Origin: Alphaproteobacteria bacterium PA4 | GTDB taxonomy: Bacteria; Pseudomonadota; Alphaproteobacteria; Sphingomonadales; Sphingomonadaceae | Length of the DNA: 64,000 bases | Direction of reading: 5' to 3' | Assembly (NCBI GenBank): GCA_002256005.1 | Contig: NKIQ01000003.1 | Span: 1 to 64,000 of the forward strand | In this document: piece by piece, positions 1 to 9,521 of the stretch | Layout of the letters: each line of letters starts with the position of its first letter | How positions within the stretch are numbered: the stretch's first letter is position 1 | Translations under genes and position numbers: made by a program | Notes under the pieces: generated by a model | Database searches by the model: none | Told to the model about the DNA's origin: nothing | What the model saw: only the letters and a program-made list of their open reading frames with translations

Positions 1-3000
1 AAGCATCCGGCAGGACGCCTGCGGCTCCCAGGGTGAGCGTGCCGGCGTCAACGGTGGTCGGCCCGATGTAGGTGTTCGCGAGCATCAGCACGGTGTTTCC
101 GGAGCCGGTCTGCGTGAAACCTCCGTCACCGGTGATGGCGACCTTGAGGGCGTTGGTGCCCTGGGTGAGGGTGTTGCTGCGGTTCACCGCGAGGACGGCC
201 CCTGGCTCCACGGTGATGATGGGCGTGTTTTGTGAAATGCCGCCCACCGCGCCACCATCGCCGATCATGAGGGTGCCGGAATTGATGAGGGTTTCGCCCC
301 AGTAAGTGTTCTGGGCGGTGAAGGCGAGGGTGCCTGCGCCGGATTTGCTGAATATGTTTGTCGTTCCACTGCTGCCGCCGGCGATGATCCCGCTCATCTT
401 CGCGTCGATGGCGGCCGAGCCATCATCGACCTGGATGACGCGGAGGTTTCCCGCGAGGGAAATCCGCTGCTGCCAGTCGAGCGTGGCGTCGGCTGTGTCA
501 TGGCTGAGGACGAGGACCCGGCCGGTGCCGATGAAATCCGTCCAGTTGATGGAGGTGTTAGGATCGGGGGTGAATCTCACCGCGCGGTTCGCCCCGAATG
601 CTGCGAAGCCACCCGAGCCGAGCCACTGGACCTGATCCGCGCCGGCGCCGATCGTGCGTGCGGTTAGATCAGCGGCGCCGAGGCCTAGCACGCCGCCGCC
701 GGTGAGTTCGAGATTGCCGTTGGGCAGCGCGGCGGCGTGTTGCAGGCGCAAGACGCCATCCGCCACGGTGGTGACGCCGGTATAGTCGTTGGTCGCATTG
801 GTGATCGAAAGCACGCCGGGGCCTGTTTTGGTGAAACCGCTGGAAGTGCCGCCGGTGAGTTTGCCGCTGAGGGTGGCATCCACAGCAGCGGCGCCATCCT
901 CCACGTGCATGGCGCGTTTTTGTCCGGCGAAGCTGATGCCGTTTCGGAAATCCAGCGTGTGGGTGGCTGTCGAATGGCTGAGGATCAGAATATTGCCGGT
1001 GCCGAGAATCGTGGAATTCCAGGAAAAGGAACCCGTGCCGTTATTGAGCCTCACCTGACGGTCCGCACCGAAGGCGGCGAAGCCGCCGCTGCCATTGACC
1101 CAGTCCAACTGACCGGCCCCCGTGCCCATCAGGCGGGTGAAGTCTCCAGTGGCGAGACCCAGCACGCCGCCTTCAAAAGCCAGCGCGCTTTCCCCGGCTC
1201 CCACGGTGTTGTCGATGCCGCCGGGCAGGCCGCTGGCGTTGTGGAGGAGCAGCAACCCGTCGTCGAGTGTGGTGACACCGGTGTAGGTGTTAGGCGAGGC
1301 GAAGACGACGGTTCCAGCCCCGGCCTTGGTCAATGCTCCCGCGCCGCTGATCCCACCGGAGAAGGTCAGCGTGCCGGATGCGGACTGGGTGACGACGAGC
1401 CGATCCACCAGCGAGACCGGCGCCGAGATGATGTCGTTGCCGCCACTCGTCTTGCTCAGGTTTGCGTTGATCCCGGAGTTATTGAAAACCATCGATCCGC
1501 CGTTGGCGGCGAGGGTGAAGGCGTGGGTGCTGTTGGAATCCCCCAGATCGATGGAGCCGAGCGTGGTGACGCCGGCAAGTTGAATGGTCTGGGCTCCGCT
1601 GATGTCGTTGTTGACCCGCGTGGAGATTCCGGCGGCATTTGGCACGGTGCCTGACGCCCAGTTGCCCGCAGTGTTCCATTGCTTGGTTCCGGCGGTGGTG
1701 GAGGTCCAAGTGAAGCCGCCGGGAACCACGCCGCTAATCGAACCAGTGTATTGACCGAGACTGGCGTAGTCCGTGTAGCCGGTTGTTAGGGGATTGCCAT
1801 TGCCGATGCCGTCCACTGAAACGTAAAACACTCCGGCGCTCACCGTGCGGCTGAGCGTGACCGGCCGGGTGCCGCCGCTGCTTGCTCCGCTCACGTCAGC
1901 CGAAGTGGCGGTTTGCAGCAGCACACCGCCTGAATCGTAGAGTTTGACCTCCAGCCGCAGGTTCGCACCCAACGGTGTGGGCTTGATATTGATCACCAAA
2001 GAGCCGCTGACCGCTTCGACGCGGAAACAATCGAGATCGGTGTTGCGCCCGATCACGCCGCTGACACTCGCGGTGATGGAATCAGCTGTCAGCTTGGTCG
2101 CGGTGGCCAGCGTGCCGCCATGATCGTCCGGACGATACACCGCGCCTTGGGTGAGCATCACGGCGAGATCATCCTGCGTGTTGTTAGGGCTGGCATATTC
2201 CCCTTTGCTCCATTGGGTGATCGGCTCGTAGTAGCCTTTGCCCATGATGGGAGCCCAGTTGCCCTGGCCCAGGGTGGCACCATCCCCGCCCTCCACACCA
2301 TCGTGCCCCAGACCCAGCGTGTGCCCCACCTCGTGGCTGGCCGCCTCGGCGACGTTTTTCGGGACGAATCCCGTGCCGCCAACGGGAAACACCCAGCAGG
2401 GCACATCCTGATTGGCATCAAAGGTGCCGGACAAGGCAACGCCGCCCACGCTGGCGCCATACCAGGTGCTGCCATTGCCGCCAATGACGCAACGCATGCC
2501 GAATTGGGCATCGCTGGAGCTGGTCTTCCTCAACGCCTCGATGTTCGGCTCCTCCGTCGTGACGTCGATGTCGAACATCGCATAATCCTCGGCGACGCGC
2601 TGCCAGATCTCGATGATATGGTTGCGTTCATCGTCCTCGAAAATGGCGACGTTATTGCCGCTGATGTTGTAGGCCGGGGATGCGGCGCCAGCCTTCCAGT
2701 ATCCGGGCGTATTGTCCGTGTGGCCGTCGAAGTCGAGATGGATCACGCGGTTCGCGCCGGGGCGACTGTGCAGGAGGAAAGCCTGCGAGGTGTCGTAAGG
2801 CGATTGGTCGGTGGGGGCGATGCTCTCGGCGATCACTTCGGCGACGGCGATTTCGGCGGGTTTCGCAGGGGCGTGTTGCGCGCATTGCAGCTCGCAGGCG
2901 TAGAAGAGCTGTCCCTCGGGATCCACCCAGAGGGAATTGTCGGTCTGGAAAATCTTGCGGAGCTGTTGCGGGGATTTTCCATGAAAGGCGGCGACTTCCG

Positions 3001-3005
3001 GCAGC
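1..3005 (-). CDS. Partial metalloprotease with autotransporter-associated beta-strand repeats (foreign to the contig)
   Basis: The minus frame is open from about 3005 to the window edge with no stop, so the C-terminus is missing. The N-terminal part (about 3000-2150) holds the zinc-protease motif HEVGHTLGLGH at 2303-2335, preceded by a segment reading RVIHLDFDGH. From about 1750 to 1 the protein becomes a chain of Gly/Thr-rich units such as GAGTVVFASPNTYTGVTTL, the PATR (autotransporter-associated beta strand) signature, with at least four units visible. Such large secreted protease/beta-helix proteins are common in Verrucomicrobia and Planctomycetes and unusual in sphingomonads. Base composition is visibly less GC-rich than the rest of the window. 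No start codon of its own is present; the frame continues into the sphingomonad gene at the junction. Function inferred: secreted or surface-bound metallopeptidase. Confidence 0.8.
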
Positions 3006-3035
3006 CTCGCGCCAAGCGCGGCGATGGCGGCCTCG
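2985..3035. other. Junction between two unrelated genomes (probable assembly chimera)
   Basis: Reading on the minus strand, a coiled-coil protein typical of the gene after hemD is in frame with the protease from its ATG at 3481 down to about 3010-3030 (IAALGARL...). Within about 20 bases it turns into protease sequence (...AFHGKSPQQLRKIFQ). Codon use changes here, with AGG for Arg, CAT, GGA, AAA and TCC appearing. The exact breakpoint cannot be placed better than about 25 bp. In-frame joining has a one-in-three chance of arising by accident. Confidence 0.75.
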
Positions 3036-3481
3036 CCGCGCGCCTTGTCGGCGGCCATGGTGGCGGTCAGCGCCGCGACATCGGCAGTCAGCCGGTCGAT
3101 CCGCTCGGCATCGCGGGCGATCTGGTCGGTGCTGGTTTCGATCTGCGCCTCGGTGCGGGCGAGGCGTTCGGATGGCATCGGTGCAGCGGCGGGCGCGCGC
3201 CCTTCCAGCTGGGCGATACGCGCCTGCAGGGCGGCGACATCGGTGTTGGCAGCCGGCGCTGCGGCAAAGGGCAGACGCGAGCGCACCGTCGATTCGAACC
3301 AGGGATTGGCGATCAGGCCGAGGGCGAAGACGAACAGCATGGCGACGGCGATCCAGGCGAGGCTGCCACGCCGCGGCGGCGGCGGCGCGGCGCGCGGCGT
3401 GCCGGCCAGCCGGGCGCGCAGCCGTTCGGTGGCATCGAGGCTGGCGCGGTCGACTTCACCGCGATCGAAGGGCGCGTCCAT
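3006..3481 (-). CDS. N-terminal fragment of a mitofilin/COG4223-like inner-membrane coiled-coil protein
   Basis: Starts at ATG 3481, 18 bases after the hemD stop. Residues 1-35 are cytoplasmic and Pro/Arg-rich, residues about 40-60 form one hydrophobic segment (WIAVAMLFVFALGLIA), and from residue about 80 the sequence is an Ala/Glu/Arg-rich coiled coil (AALQARIAQLEGR, QIARDAERIDRLTADVAAL). A membrane-anchored coiled-coil protein after hemC-hemD is the usual sphingomonad arrangement, where it is annotated as mitofilin-like or hypothetical. Here only about 158 residues remain before the junction; the family is normally longer. The true C-terminus is missing. Function not established. Confidence 0.7.
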
Positions 3482-3499
3482 GGGATTCCTTTCGGCGCC

Positions 3500-4147
3500 C
3501 TATTGGCACGCCGCGGCGATGGCCGCCAGCATGGCGTTGTCGTCGGGCGTCGCCGCGACGCTGACGGCGCGCCAGCCCGGCCCGGCCGCGGCCGCCACCC
3601 CGGCGCTGATCGCCAGCAGCGCAGTGTCGCCGCGCGCGCCGCCCAGCCGGTCATGCTCGGCGGCGAAATGGCGCGCGGTGCGGGCGCTGTAGAGCAGCAC
3701 CAGATCGACCGCCGGCAGCGCCGCCAGCGGCAGCAGCAGGGCGCGATAGACGATGGCAGTGGCGAGGCTCAGGCCCGGCGGCAGCACGACCGGCGTGCGG
3801 TCTTCACCCGCCAGATGCAGGATGGTGCCGGCGAGCGTATCGAGCAGTGGCTGCACCGACCCCGGCCCGACGCGAACATCGCCGAACCCCGCCTCCCGCG
3901 CCGCCGCCGCCGTCGCCGCGCCGACGACATGACAGGGCAGGGCGCGCAGCGCTGCGGGCGCATCGGCCAGCCGGGCGGCAGCGGCGCTGGTCAGCAGCAG
4001 GGCATCGGGGGCGGTGGCGGGCGCGTCCCAAGCCACGGCTTCCGTCGCCAGCAGCGGCGCCTCGATAACATCATGCCCCAGCGCCCGCAGCTTGACGGCG
4101 CTCGCCTCGCCGCCGGGCCGGCACCGACGGCTCTTGACGACCAGCAT
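3500..4147 (-). CDS. hemD: Uroporphyrinogen-III synthase
   Basis: 215 residues. Cyclises and isomerises hydroxymethylbilane to uroporphyrinogen III in cytoplasmic tetrapyrrole (heme) synthesis. The fold is poorly conserved, but the N-terminus (MLVVKSRRCRPGGEASAVKL followed by LRALGHDV) matches the family opening RP..GE..A..L...GH, there is a mid-protein VVGAATAAAAREAGF segment, and it lies 8 bases after hemC on the same strand. Length is slightly below the usual 230-260 residues. The first domain is Ala-rich. Call rests mainly on context plus the N-terminal pattern. Confidence 0.85.
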   Translation of the reverse strand: MLVVKSRRCRPGGEASAVKLRALGHDVIEAPLLATEAVAWDAPATAPDALLLTSAAAARLADAPAALRALPCHVVGAATAAAAREAGFGDVRVGPGSVQPLLDTLAGTILHLAGEDRTPVVLPPGLSLATAIVYRALLLPLAALPAVDLVLLYSARTARHFAAEHDRLGGARGDTALLAISAGVAAAAGPGWRAVSVAATPDDNAMLAAIAAACQ

Positions 4148-4155
4148 CCCGGCGC

Positions 4156-5079
4156 TCAGCCGGGCGTGAACAGGCTGCGCAGCGCCGGGCTGGCGTCGTC
4201 CAGCATGTCGGCGGCCAGCGCCGCGACCAGCGCCGGCGCCTCCTCCAGCGCGGCTTCGAAGCCGCCTTCCTCGATCTCGCTGCCATCCTCGGTCATGATT
4301 TCGGCGCGGAAGGCGACGCGGCCATCGGCGACCTCGGCGAGCGCCGCCACCGGGCTGTGGCAGGTGCCGCCCAGCGCCGCGAGGAAGCCGCGCTCCAGCG
4401 AGACGGCGGCGAAGGTCGCGTCATGGTTGATGGCGGCGAGCAGCGCCAGCGTCGCCGCATCGCCCGCGCGCGCCGTGATGCCGACGGCGCCCTGGGCGCT
4501 GGCCGGCAGCATGACGTCGATGGGCACGGTGCTGCCGGCAGCGACGCCCAAGCGGTCCAGCCCGGCGGCGGCGAGCAGCGTCGCATCGATGGCGCCGCTT
4601 TCGACCTTGGCCATCCGCGTCGCGACATTGCCGCGCAGGATCTCGGTGACGATATCGGGGCGCAGCGATTTCAGCTGGGCGGCGCGGCGCGGGGAGGAGG
4701 TGCCGACACGGGCGCCGTGCGGCAGCGCGTCGATCGACTCCGCCCCCAGCAGGCGCTCCCGCACATCGGCGCGCGGCAGCATGGCGGCGAGCGCGATGCC
4801 GTCACGCAGCTGCGTTTCGACATCCTTCATCGAATGCACGCCGCAATCGATGCGGCCGTCGAGCAGCGCCGCGTCCAGTTCCTTGGTCCACAGCGCCTTG
4901 CCGCCGATTTCGGCGAGCGGCCGGTCCTGCACGCGGTCACCGGTCGTGGAGATGATGACGATTTCGGTCGCCGCCGGCCCCCAGCCATGCGCCGCCTGCA
5001 AGGCCGCAGCCGTCATGTGCGCCTGGGCCAGCGCGAGCGGCGACCCGCGGGTGCCGAGTTTGAAAGTGGGACTGGTCAT
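4156..5079 (-). CDS. hemC: Porphobilinogen deaminase (hydroxymethylbilane synthase)
   Basis: 307 residues from ATG 5079; the open frame runs further upstream but the family starts at MTSPTFKLGTRGSPLALAQA. Polymerises four porphobilinogens into hydroxymethylbilane. Visible family marks are TRGSPLALAQ, GGKALWTKELD, DCGVHSMKDVET, VGTSSPRRAAQL, LRGNVATRM and the cofactor-attachment cysteine in LGGTCHSPV, where the dipyrromethane is bound. First gene of a hemC-hemD-membrane protein operon. The opposite-strand S41 protease gene begins 105 bases away, so the intergenic gap at 5080-5184 should hold divergent promoters; none stands out by eye. Confidence 0.97.
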   Translation of the reverse strand: MTSPTFKLGTRGSPLALAQAHMTAAALQAAHGWGPAATEIVIISTTGDRVQDRPLAEIGGKALWTKELDAALLDGRIDCGVHSMKDVETQLRDGIALAAMLPRADVRERLLGAESIDALPHGARVGTSSPRRAAQLKSLRPDIVTEILRGNVATRMAKVESGAIDATLLAAAGLDRLGVAAGSTVPIDVMLPASAQGAVGITARAGDAATLALLAAINHDATFAAVSLERGFLAALGGTCHSPVAALAEVADGRVAFRAEIMTEDGSEIEEGGFEAALEEAPALVAALAADMLDDASPALRSLFTPG

Positions 5080-5184
5080 GGCCCAGCCTTGTGAAAGCCC
5101 GGCCGCCAATTGGCAAGTCTCCGGACGCGCCAGGGTCAGCATAGGGGCTTGGCGACGACGCCGTACCAATGCCATAACTTCATC

Positions 5185-6627
5185 ATGCAAGTTGCTTCCG
5201 CTTCCCGTCGCGCCCTGGCGCTGGTCCTGTGTCTGGCGCTCGCCGGTTGCGGTGGGGGCGGCGGCGCGCCGACCAGCGTGACGCCGACACCGACGCCGAC
5301 GACGGTGACGCCCACCCCCAGCACCACCTGTTCGCTGCGCAGCCGCCAGGATTGGGCGGCCGGGCAATTGCGCACCTATTATCTGTTCCCGGAAACCCTG
5401 CCGGCGAGCCTCGATCCCGCGCCTTACACCAGCGTCCAGGCCTATATCGACGCGCTGACCGCGACGGCGCGCTCGCAGAATCGCGATCGCTTCTTCACCT
5501 ATGTCACCTCGATTGCCGAGGAGAATGCGTTCTTCGCGTCGGGGTCCACCGCGGCCTTCGGCATTCGCCTGCAAACCGATGGCGTCGCCCGCCGCGTCTT
5601 TGTCGCCGATGCCTATGAAGGCGCACCGGCGCTGGCCGCCGGCCTTGATCGCGGCACCGAAATCCTCGCCATCGGCACCAGCACCGCCGATCTGCGCGAT
5701 GTCAGCGCCATCATCGCCGCGGAAGGCACCGGCGGCATCACCAACGCGCTCGGCCCGTCGACCGCCGGCATCACCCGCACGCTGCGCATCACCGACAGTG
5801 CCGGCCCCCGCGTCGTCAGCGTGACCAAGGCGGATTTCGCCATCCCGCCGGTGTCGTCGCGCTTCGGCACCCGCATCCTCGACAATGGCGGCACCCGCGT
5901 CGGCTATGTCAATCTGCGCACCTTCATCTCCACGGCCGATCCGGCGCTGCGCGCCGCCTTTGCCGATTTCCGGGCGCAGGGCATCACCCAGCTGATCATC
6001 GATTTCCGTTACAATGGCGGCGGGCTGGTCTCGATCGCCGAGCTGATGGGCGACCTGCTCGGCGACAATCGCAGCAGCAGCGACGTGTTCAGCTACACCA
6101 CCTTCCGCACCGAACTGGCCAGCAACAACAGCACGAAATTCTTCAGCCGCCAGCCGCAATCACTGGCGCCGACCAAGATCGCCTTCATCGGGACCAGCGC
6201 CAGCGCTTCGGCCAGCGAATTGGTGATGAATTCGATGGTGCCCTATCTGCGGGCGAATGGCGCGCTCATCGGCAGCAACACCTTTGGCAAGCCGGTCGGC
6301 CAGATCGCCCGCGACCAGGCGGCCTGTGATGACCGGCTGCGCGTCGTCGCCTTTGCGACGCAGAACAGCGAGCGGCGCGGCAATTACTATACCGGGATGG
6401 CGAGCGAGATCGGCGCCAGCTGCAGCGCGGCCGACGACATCAACCGCCCGATGGGCGACCCGGCGGAGGCGTCCACGCGCGCCGCGCTGGACTTCCTCGC
6501 CGGCCGCAGCTGCTCGGCGATTGCGGCAGAGGGGCGGTCGCTGGCGCTGGGCGCGAACGGGGCGCGGACGCTGCTGGTGCCGGAGCGGGTGGACACCGTG
6601 CAGCGGGAAGTGCCGGGGACGTATTAG
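5185..6627 (+). CDS. S41 family peptidase, lipoprotein
   Basis: 480 residues from ATG 5185. An in-frame start at 5110 is possible, but the signal peptide MQVASASRRALALVLCLALA with lipobox LALAGC decides for 5185. A Gly/Thr/Pro linker follows the lipid-bearing cysteine. The middle resembles a PDZ region (GIRLQTDGVARRVFVADAYEG) and the C-terminal half is a tail-specific protease core with IDFRYNGGGL and the serine nucleophile in GTSASASASELVMNSM, as in C-terminal processing peptidases. Expected in the periplasm, anchored to a membrane. Substrate unknown. It converges on the adenine deaminase gene, with a palindromic hairpin between them. Confidence 0.92.
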   Translation: MQVASASRRALALVLCLALAGCGGGGGAPTSVTPTPTPTTVTPTPSTTCSLRSRQDWAAGQLRTYYLFPETLPASLDPAPYTSVQAYIDALTATARSQNRDRFFTYVTSIAEENAFFASGSTAAFGIRLQTDGVARRVFVADAYEGAPALAAGLDRGTEILAIGTSTADLRDVSAIIAAEGTGGITNALGPSTAGITRTLRITDSAGPRVVSVTKADFAIPPVSSRFGTRILDNGGTRVGYVNLRTFISTADPALRAAFADFRAQGITQLIIDFRYNGGGLVSIAELMGDLLGDNRSSSDVFSYTTFRTELASNNSTKFFSRQPQSLAPTKIAFIGTSASASASELVMNSMVPYLRANGALIGSNTFGKPVGQIARDQAACDDRLRVVAFATQNSERRGNYYTGMASEIGASCSAADDINRPMGDPAEASTRAALDFLAGRSCSAIAAEGRSLALGANGARTLLVPERVDTVQREVPGTY

Positions 6628-6633
6628 GCCCCT

Positions 6634-6657
6634 TCCCTCCCCCTTGCGGGGAGGGAG
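6634..6657. repeat. Short palindromic repeat (GGGAGGG family) between convergent genes
   Basis: CCCTCCCC and GGGGAGGG arms around a TTGC loop. This is the single-hairpin form of the larger repeat at 21203, 28947 and 34219. Located 7 bases after the S41 gene stop and just before the adenine deaminase stop, so it may also act as a bidirectional terminator although there is no T-run. Confidence 0.7.
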
Positions 6658-6661
6658 TTGG

Positions 6662-7684
6662 TCAGCCCACGTACGCCCTCACTGCCTTGAGATGCGCGTC
6701 CCGCTCCGCATCCCCCAGAAACGCCCCCCGGAAGCTGTTCTCGGCCAGTTTCACCAGCGCCGCCCGATCCAGGTCCAGCGCCTCCGCCACCGCTTCGAAA
6801 TTGCGGTTCACATAGCCGCCAAAATACGCCGGATCGTCGGAATTGACCGTTGCCGCCAGCCCCAGGTCGAGCATGCGGCGCAGCGGGTGGCTGGGCAGGT
6901 CGGGGACGCCGCACAGGGCGAGGTTCGACAGCGGACAGACGGTCAGGCACATGCCCGACGCCGCCAGCCGCGCCACCAGCGCGGGGTCTTCCAGCGCGCG
7001 ATTGCCATGGTCGATGCGGTCGACCTCGAGCACGTCGAGCGCCTCCCACACATATTCCGGCGGGCCTTCCTCCCCGGCGTGGGCGACCAGCTTCAGCCCC
7101 AGCGCGCGGGCGCGGGCGAAGACGCGGGCGAATTTCGCCGGTGGATGCCCGGCCTCCGACGAATCGAGGCCGACGCCGTGGATGAGGGAGAGGAAGGGCA
7201 GCGCTTCGTCGAGCGTCGCTTCGGCGCTGGCCTCGTCGAGATGGCGCAGGAAGCACAGGATCAGCCGCGAGGTCAGGCCGCGCGCCCGGGCGGCGTCCAG
7301 CGCGCGAGTGATGCCGGTGATGACGGTGGCAAAGGCAACGCCGCGCTCGGTATGGCCCTGCGGATCGAAGAAGATCTCGACGTGGCGCACCCCATCATTG
7401 GCAGCGCGGGCCAGATAGGCGGCGGTCAGGTCATGGAAATCCTGCTCGGTCAGCAGCACCGCCATGCCCTGATAATAGATGTCGAGGAAATCCTGGAGGT
7501 TCGAAAAGGCATAGGCGGCGCGCACCTCGGCCACCGAGGCGAAGGGGATGGCGACCTGATTGCGCTGCGCCAGCGCGAACATCATTTCGGGCTCCAGCGA
7601 CCCTTCGATGTGGAGGTGGAGCTCGGCCTTAGGCAGCCCGGCGATGAAGGCGTTGCGGGCGTCGGGACTGGCAAAATCGCTCAT
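6662..7684 (-). CDS. Adenine deaminase (adenosine-deaminase family, type 3)
   Basis: 340 residues. Predicted to hydrolyse adenine to hypoxanthine and ammonia. The metal-binding start LPKAELHLHIEGSLEPE, the AHAGEEGPPEYVWEALDVL segment, DRIDHG and VNSDDPAYFGGY match the bacterial/fungal adenine deaminase branch rather than classical adenosine deaminase, where the glutamate-rich HAGE segment differs. Overlaps the upstream phosphoribosyltransferase by 4 bases (ATGA), so the hypoxanthine it makes can be salvaged to IMP by the partner gene. Adenosine deaminase activity cannot be excluded from sequence alone. Confidence 0.9.
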   Translation of the reverse strand: MSDFASPDARNAFIAGLPKAELHLHIEGSLEPEMMFALAQRNQVAIPFASVAEVRAAYAFSNLQDFLDIYYQGMAVLLTEQDFHDLTAAYLARAANDGVRHVEIFFDPQGHTERGVAFATVITGITRALDAARARGLTSRLILCFLRHLDEASAEATLDEALPFLSLIHGVGLDSSEAGHPPAKFARVFARARALGLKLVAHAGEEGPPEYVWEALDVLEVDRIDHGNRALEDPALVARLAASGMCLTVCPLSNLALCGVPDLPSHPLRRMLDLGLAATVNSDDPAYFGGYVNRNFEAVAEALDLDRAALVKLAENSFRGAFLGDAERDAHLKAVRAYVG

Positions 7685-8244
7685 GCGGGCACCTCGCGGA
7701 GGATGGCGGCGGCGTCGGGCTTGTGGCGGCGGATTTCGTCCGGGCTCAGCCCGGTGATCTCGTGCGGGAACACCAGCCAGGCATCGGTTTCATGGACGTA
7801 GAAATCCGGCTTCAGCGCGGTGCGGTTGCGTGCCGGCTTGTAATAGACGGTGGCGATGCGGATGTCCTGCGGGGTGTTGTGGCGGCAACGCAGCCGCAGC
7901 TCGCGCAGGAACGCATCGATGCTGCGGCCCGAATCGAAGACATCGTCGATGACCAGCAGGCGATCCTCCGGGTTCAGCGTGTCGATGAGATGGCCGAGGG
8001 CGAACACGCGCACCTCCGGGCCCTGCGTGTCGATGCCGGTGTAGGACGAGGTGCGGATGGCGATATGGTCGCAAGGCTGGCCCTGATATTCCAGCAATTC
8101 CTGCACCGCGATGCCGACCGGCGCGCCGCCGCGCCAGATGCCGACCAGATGCGTCGGCGCGAAACCGCTGTCGAGCACCTGCCAGCCGAGCCGGAAGCTG
8201 TCGGCGAGCAGGTCATTGGCGCTGATATAGGTCTTGTCGCCCAT
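7681..8244 (-). CDS. Purine phosphoribosyltransferase (hypoxanthine/guanine type)
   Basis: 187 residues. The PRPP-binding loop is LLVIDDVFDSGRSI, preceded by LVGIWRGGAPVG. The C-terminal YYKPARNRTALKPDFYVHET and WLVFPHE match the hypoxanthine phosphoribosyltransferase group that accepts purines from salvage. Transfers ribose-5-phosphate from PRPP to the base in the cytoplasm. Translationally coupled to adenine deaminase (4-base overlap) and 62 bases downstream of hisE, so it may be read with the his genes. Exact base preference is inferred from the partner. Confidence 0.85.
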   Translation of the reverse strand: MGDKTYISANDLLADSFRLGWQVLDSGFAPTHLVGIWRGGAPVGIAVQELLEYQGQPCDHIAIRTSSYTGIDTQGPEVRVFALGHLIDTLNPEDRLLVIDDVFDSGRSIDAFLRELRLRCRHNTPQDIRIATVYYKPARNRTALKPDFYVHETDAWLVFPHEITGLSPDEIRRHKPDAAAILREVPA

Positions 8245-8306
8245 GCTGGCCCCCGTTGTTGCTGTGCCGCCGATATTCCGCGAACCCGCGACGGGCGCAA
8301 GCGGCG

Positions 8307-8639
8307 TCAGGCCTTGCGGCTGGCCTTTTCGGCGATCCCCGACTGCGCCTCGCGGCGCGCGAGCTCGGCGCGGATGTCGTCGAAGGTCAGCCCGGCATCG
8401 ACGAGCAGCAGCGCCAGATGGAACATCAGGTCGCTGGCCTCGCCGATGAGGTCGGCGCGGTCATTGCCCATCGCGGCGATGACGGTCTCGACGGCTTCCT
8501 CGCCCAGTTTCTGCGCGATCTTGGCGCGGCCCCTGGCGGTGAGTTTCGCGACATAGGAGGTCGCCGGGTCGGCATGGCGGTTCAGCCTGATGCGCGCCAC
8601 CAGCCGGTCGAAACCCTCTTCGCTCGCGGTTTCGCTCAT
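8307..8639 (-). CDS. hisE: Phosphoribosyl-ATP diphosphatase
   Basis: 110 residues. Second step of histidine synthesis: removes pyrophosphate from phosphoribosyl-ATP. Single all-helical MazG-like domain with [13 protein letters not shown] and the metal-binding ..[17 protein letters not shown] pattern. A stand-alone hisE, without fused hisI, is usual in alphaproteobacteria. Overlaps the end of hisF by 4 bases (ATGA). Confidence 0.95.
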   Translation of the reverse strand: MSETASEEGFDRLVARIRLNRHADPATSYVAKLTARGRAKIAQKLGEEAVETVIAAMGNDRADLIGEASDLMFHLALLLVDAGLTFDDIRAELARREAQSGIAEKASRKA

Positions 8640-9412
8640 GTCCGCACCACCAGACCGGCGGCGGCAAGCGCGGCCTTGGCCTCGGCGATCGAGGCCTGGC
8701 CGAAGTGGAAGATCGACGCGGCGAGCACGGCACTGGCATGCCCGTCCACAACGCCGCTGACAAGATCAGCGACACCGCCGACGCCGCCCGAGGCGACCAC
8801 CGGCACCGGAACCGCATCGGCGATGGCGCGGGTCAGCGCCAGATCATAGCCGCTGCGGGTGCCGTCGCGGTCCATGCTGGTCAGCAGGATTTCGCCGGCG
8901 CCGAGCCGTGCGGCTTCCCTGGCATATTCGACCGCGTCGATGCCGGTGGCGCGGCGGCCGCCATGGGTGAAGATTTCCCATTTGGGCGTCCCGTCGGCAT
9001 TGGGCGCCACCGCCTTGGCATCGACAGCGACGACGACGCATTGCTCGCCGAAGCGCATGGCCAGCTCGCCGATCAATGCCGGGCGGGCGACCGCGGCGGA
9101 ATTGACCGCCACCTTGTCGGCGCCGGCGAGCAGCAGCGCCCGCGCATCGGCAACGCTGCGCACGCCGCCACCGACGGTCAGCGGCATGAAACAGGCGTCG
9201 GCGGTGGCTTCGACGATGTGCAGCAGTGTCGAACGGTCCTCATGGCTGGCGGTGATGTCGAGAAAGGTCAGTTCATCAGCGCCGGCGGCGTCATAGGCCC
9301 GCGCCGCCGCCACCGGATCGCCGGCATCGCGCAGCGCGACGAAATTGACGCCCTTGACGACGCGGCCATCGGCGACGTCGAGGCAGGGGATGACGCGGAC
9401 GGCGAGGGTCAT
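8636..9412 (-). CDS. hisF: Imidazole glycerol phosphate synthase cyclase subunit
   Basis: 258 residues, TIM barrel. With HisH it converts PRFAR and glutamine-derived ammonia to imidazole glycerol phosphate and AICAR. Seen: [18 protein letters not shown] with the catalytic aspartate at residue about 11, [42 protein letters not shown] (second catalytic Asp) and VVASGGVGG. Lies between hisA (109-base gap holding a perfect inverted repeat) and hisE (4-base overlap). Confidence 0.97.
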   Translation of the reverse strand: MTLAVRVIPCLDVADGRVVKGVNFVALRDAGDPVAAARAYDAAGADELTFLDITASHEDRSTLLHIVEATADACFMPLTVGGGVRSVADARALLLAGADKVAVNSAAVARPALIGELAMRFGEQCVVVAVDAKAVAPNADGTPKWEIFTHGGRRATGIDAVEYAREAARLGAGEILLTSMDRDGTRSGYDLALTRAIADAVPVPVVASGGVGGVADLVSGVVDGHASAVLAASIFHFGQASIAEAKAALAAAGLVVRT

Positions 9413-9431
9413 GCGGCCGCCCCTGCACGAT

Positions 9432-9511
9432 TGTCATCCCGGGCTTGACCCGGGACCCAGCTTGCTTCGGCGCAGAGAAAAACGGGGTCCCGGGTCAAGC
9501 CCGGGATGACA
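9432..9511. repeat. 27-bp perfect inverted repeat inside the his operon
   Basis: Arms 9432-9458 and 9485-9511 are exact reverse complements, beginning TGTCATCCCGGGCTTGAC, with a 26-base loop. The arm is the common sphingomonad intergenic palindrome; a degenerate half copy lies at about 25333-25356. In the hisA-hisF gap it would form a very stable hairpin in the transcript and could reduce read-through or stabilise the upstream mRNA. Confidence 0.9.
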
Positions 9512-9521
9512 GGAAAGCTGT

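Noticed and set aside
3286-3305. tRNA-like GATTCGAACC segment
   Set aside because: It lies inside the coding frame of the truncated membrane protein and no cloverleaf can be drawn. No tRNA or rRNA gene was seen anywhere in the window.
2120-5281. 1053-residue plus-strand ORF spanning the junction and hemC/hemD
   Set aside because: It is the antisense of three supported minus-strand genes, crosses the composition break, and its translation is Arg/Gly/Ser low complexity without any domain.
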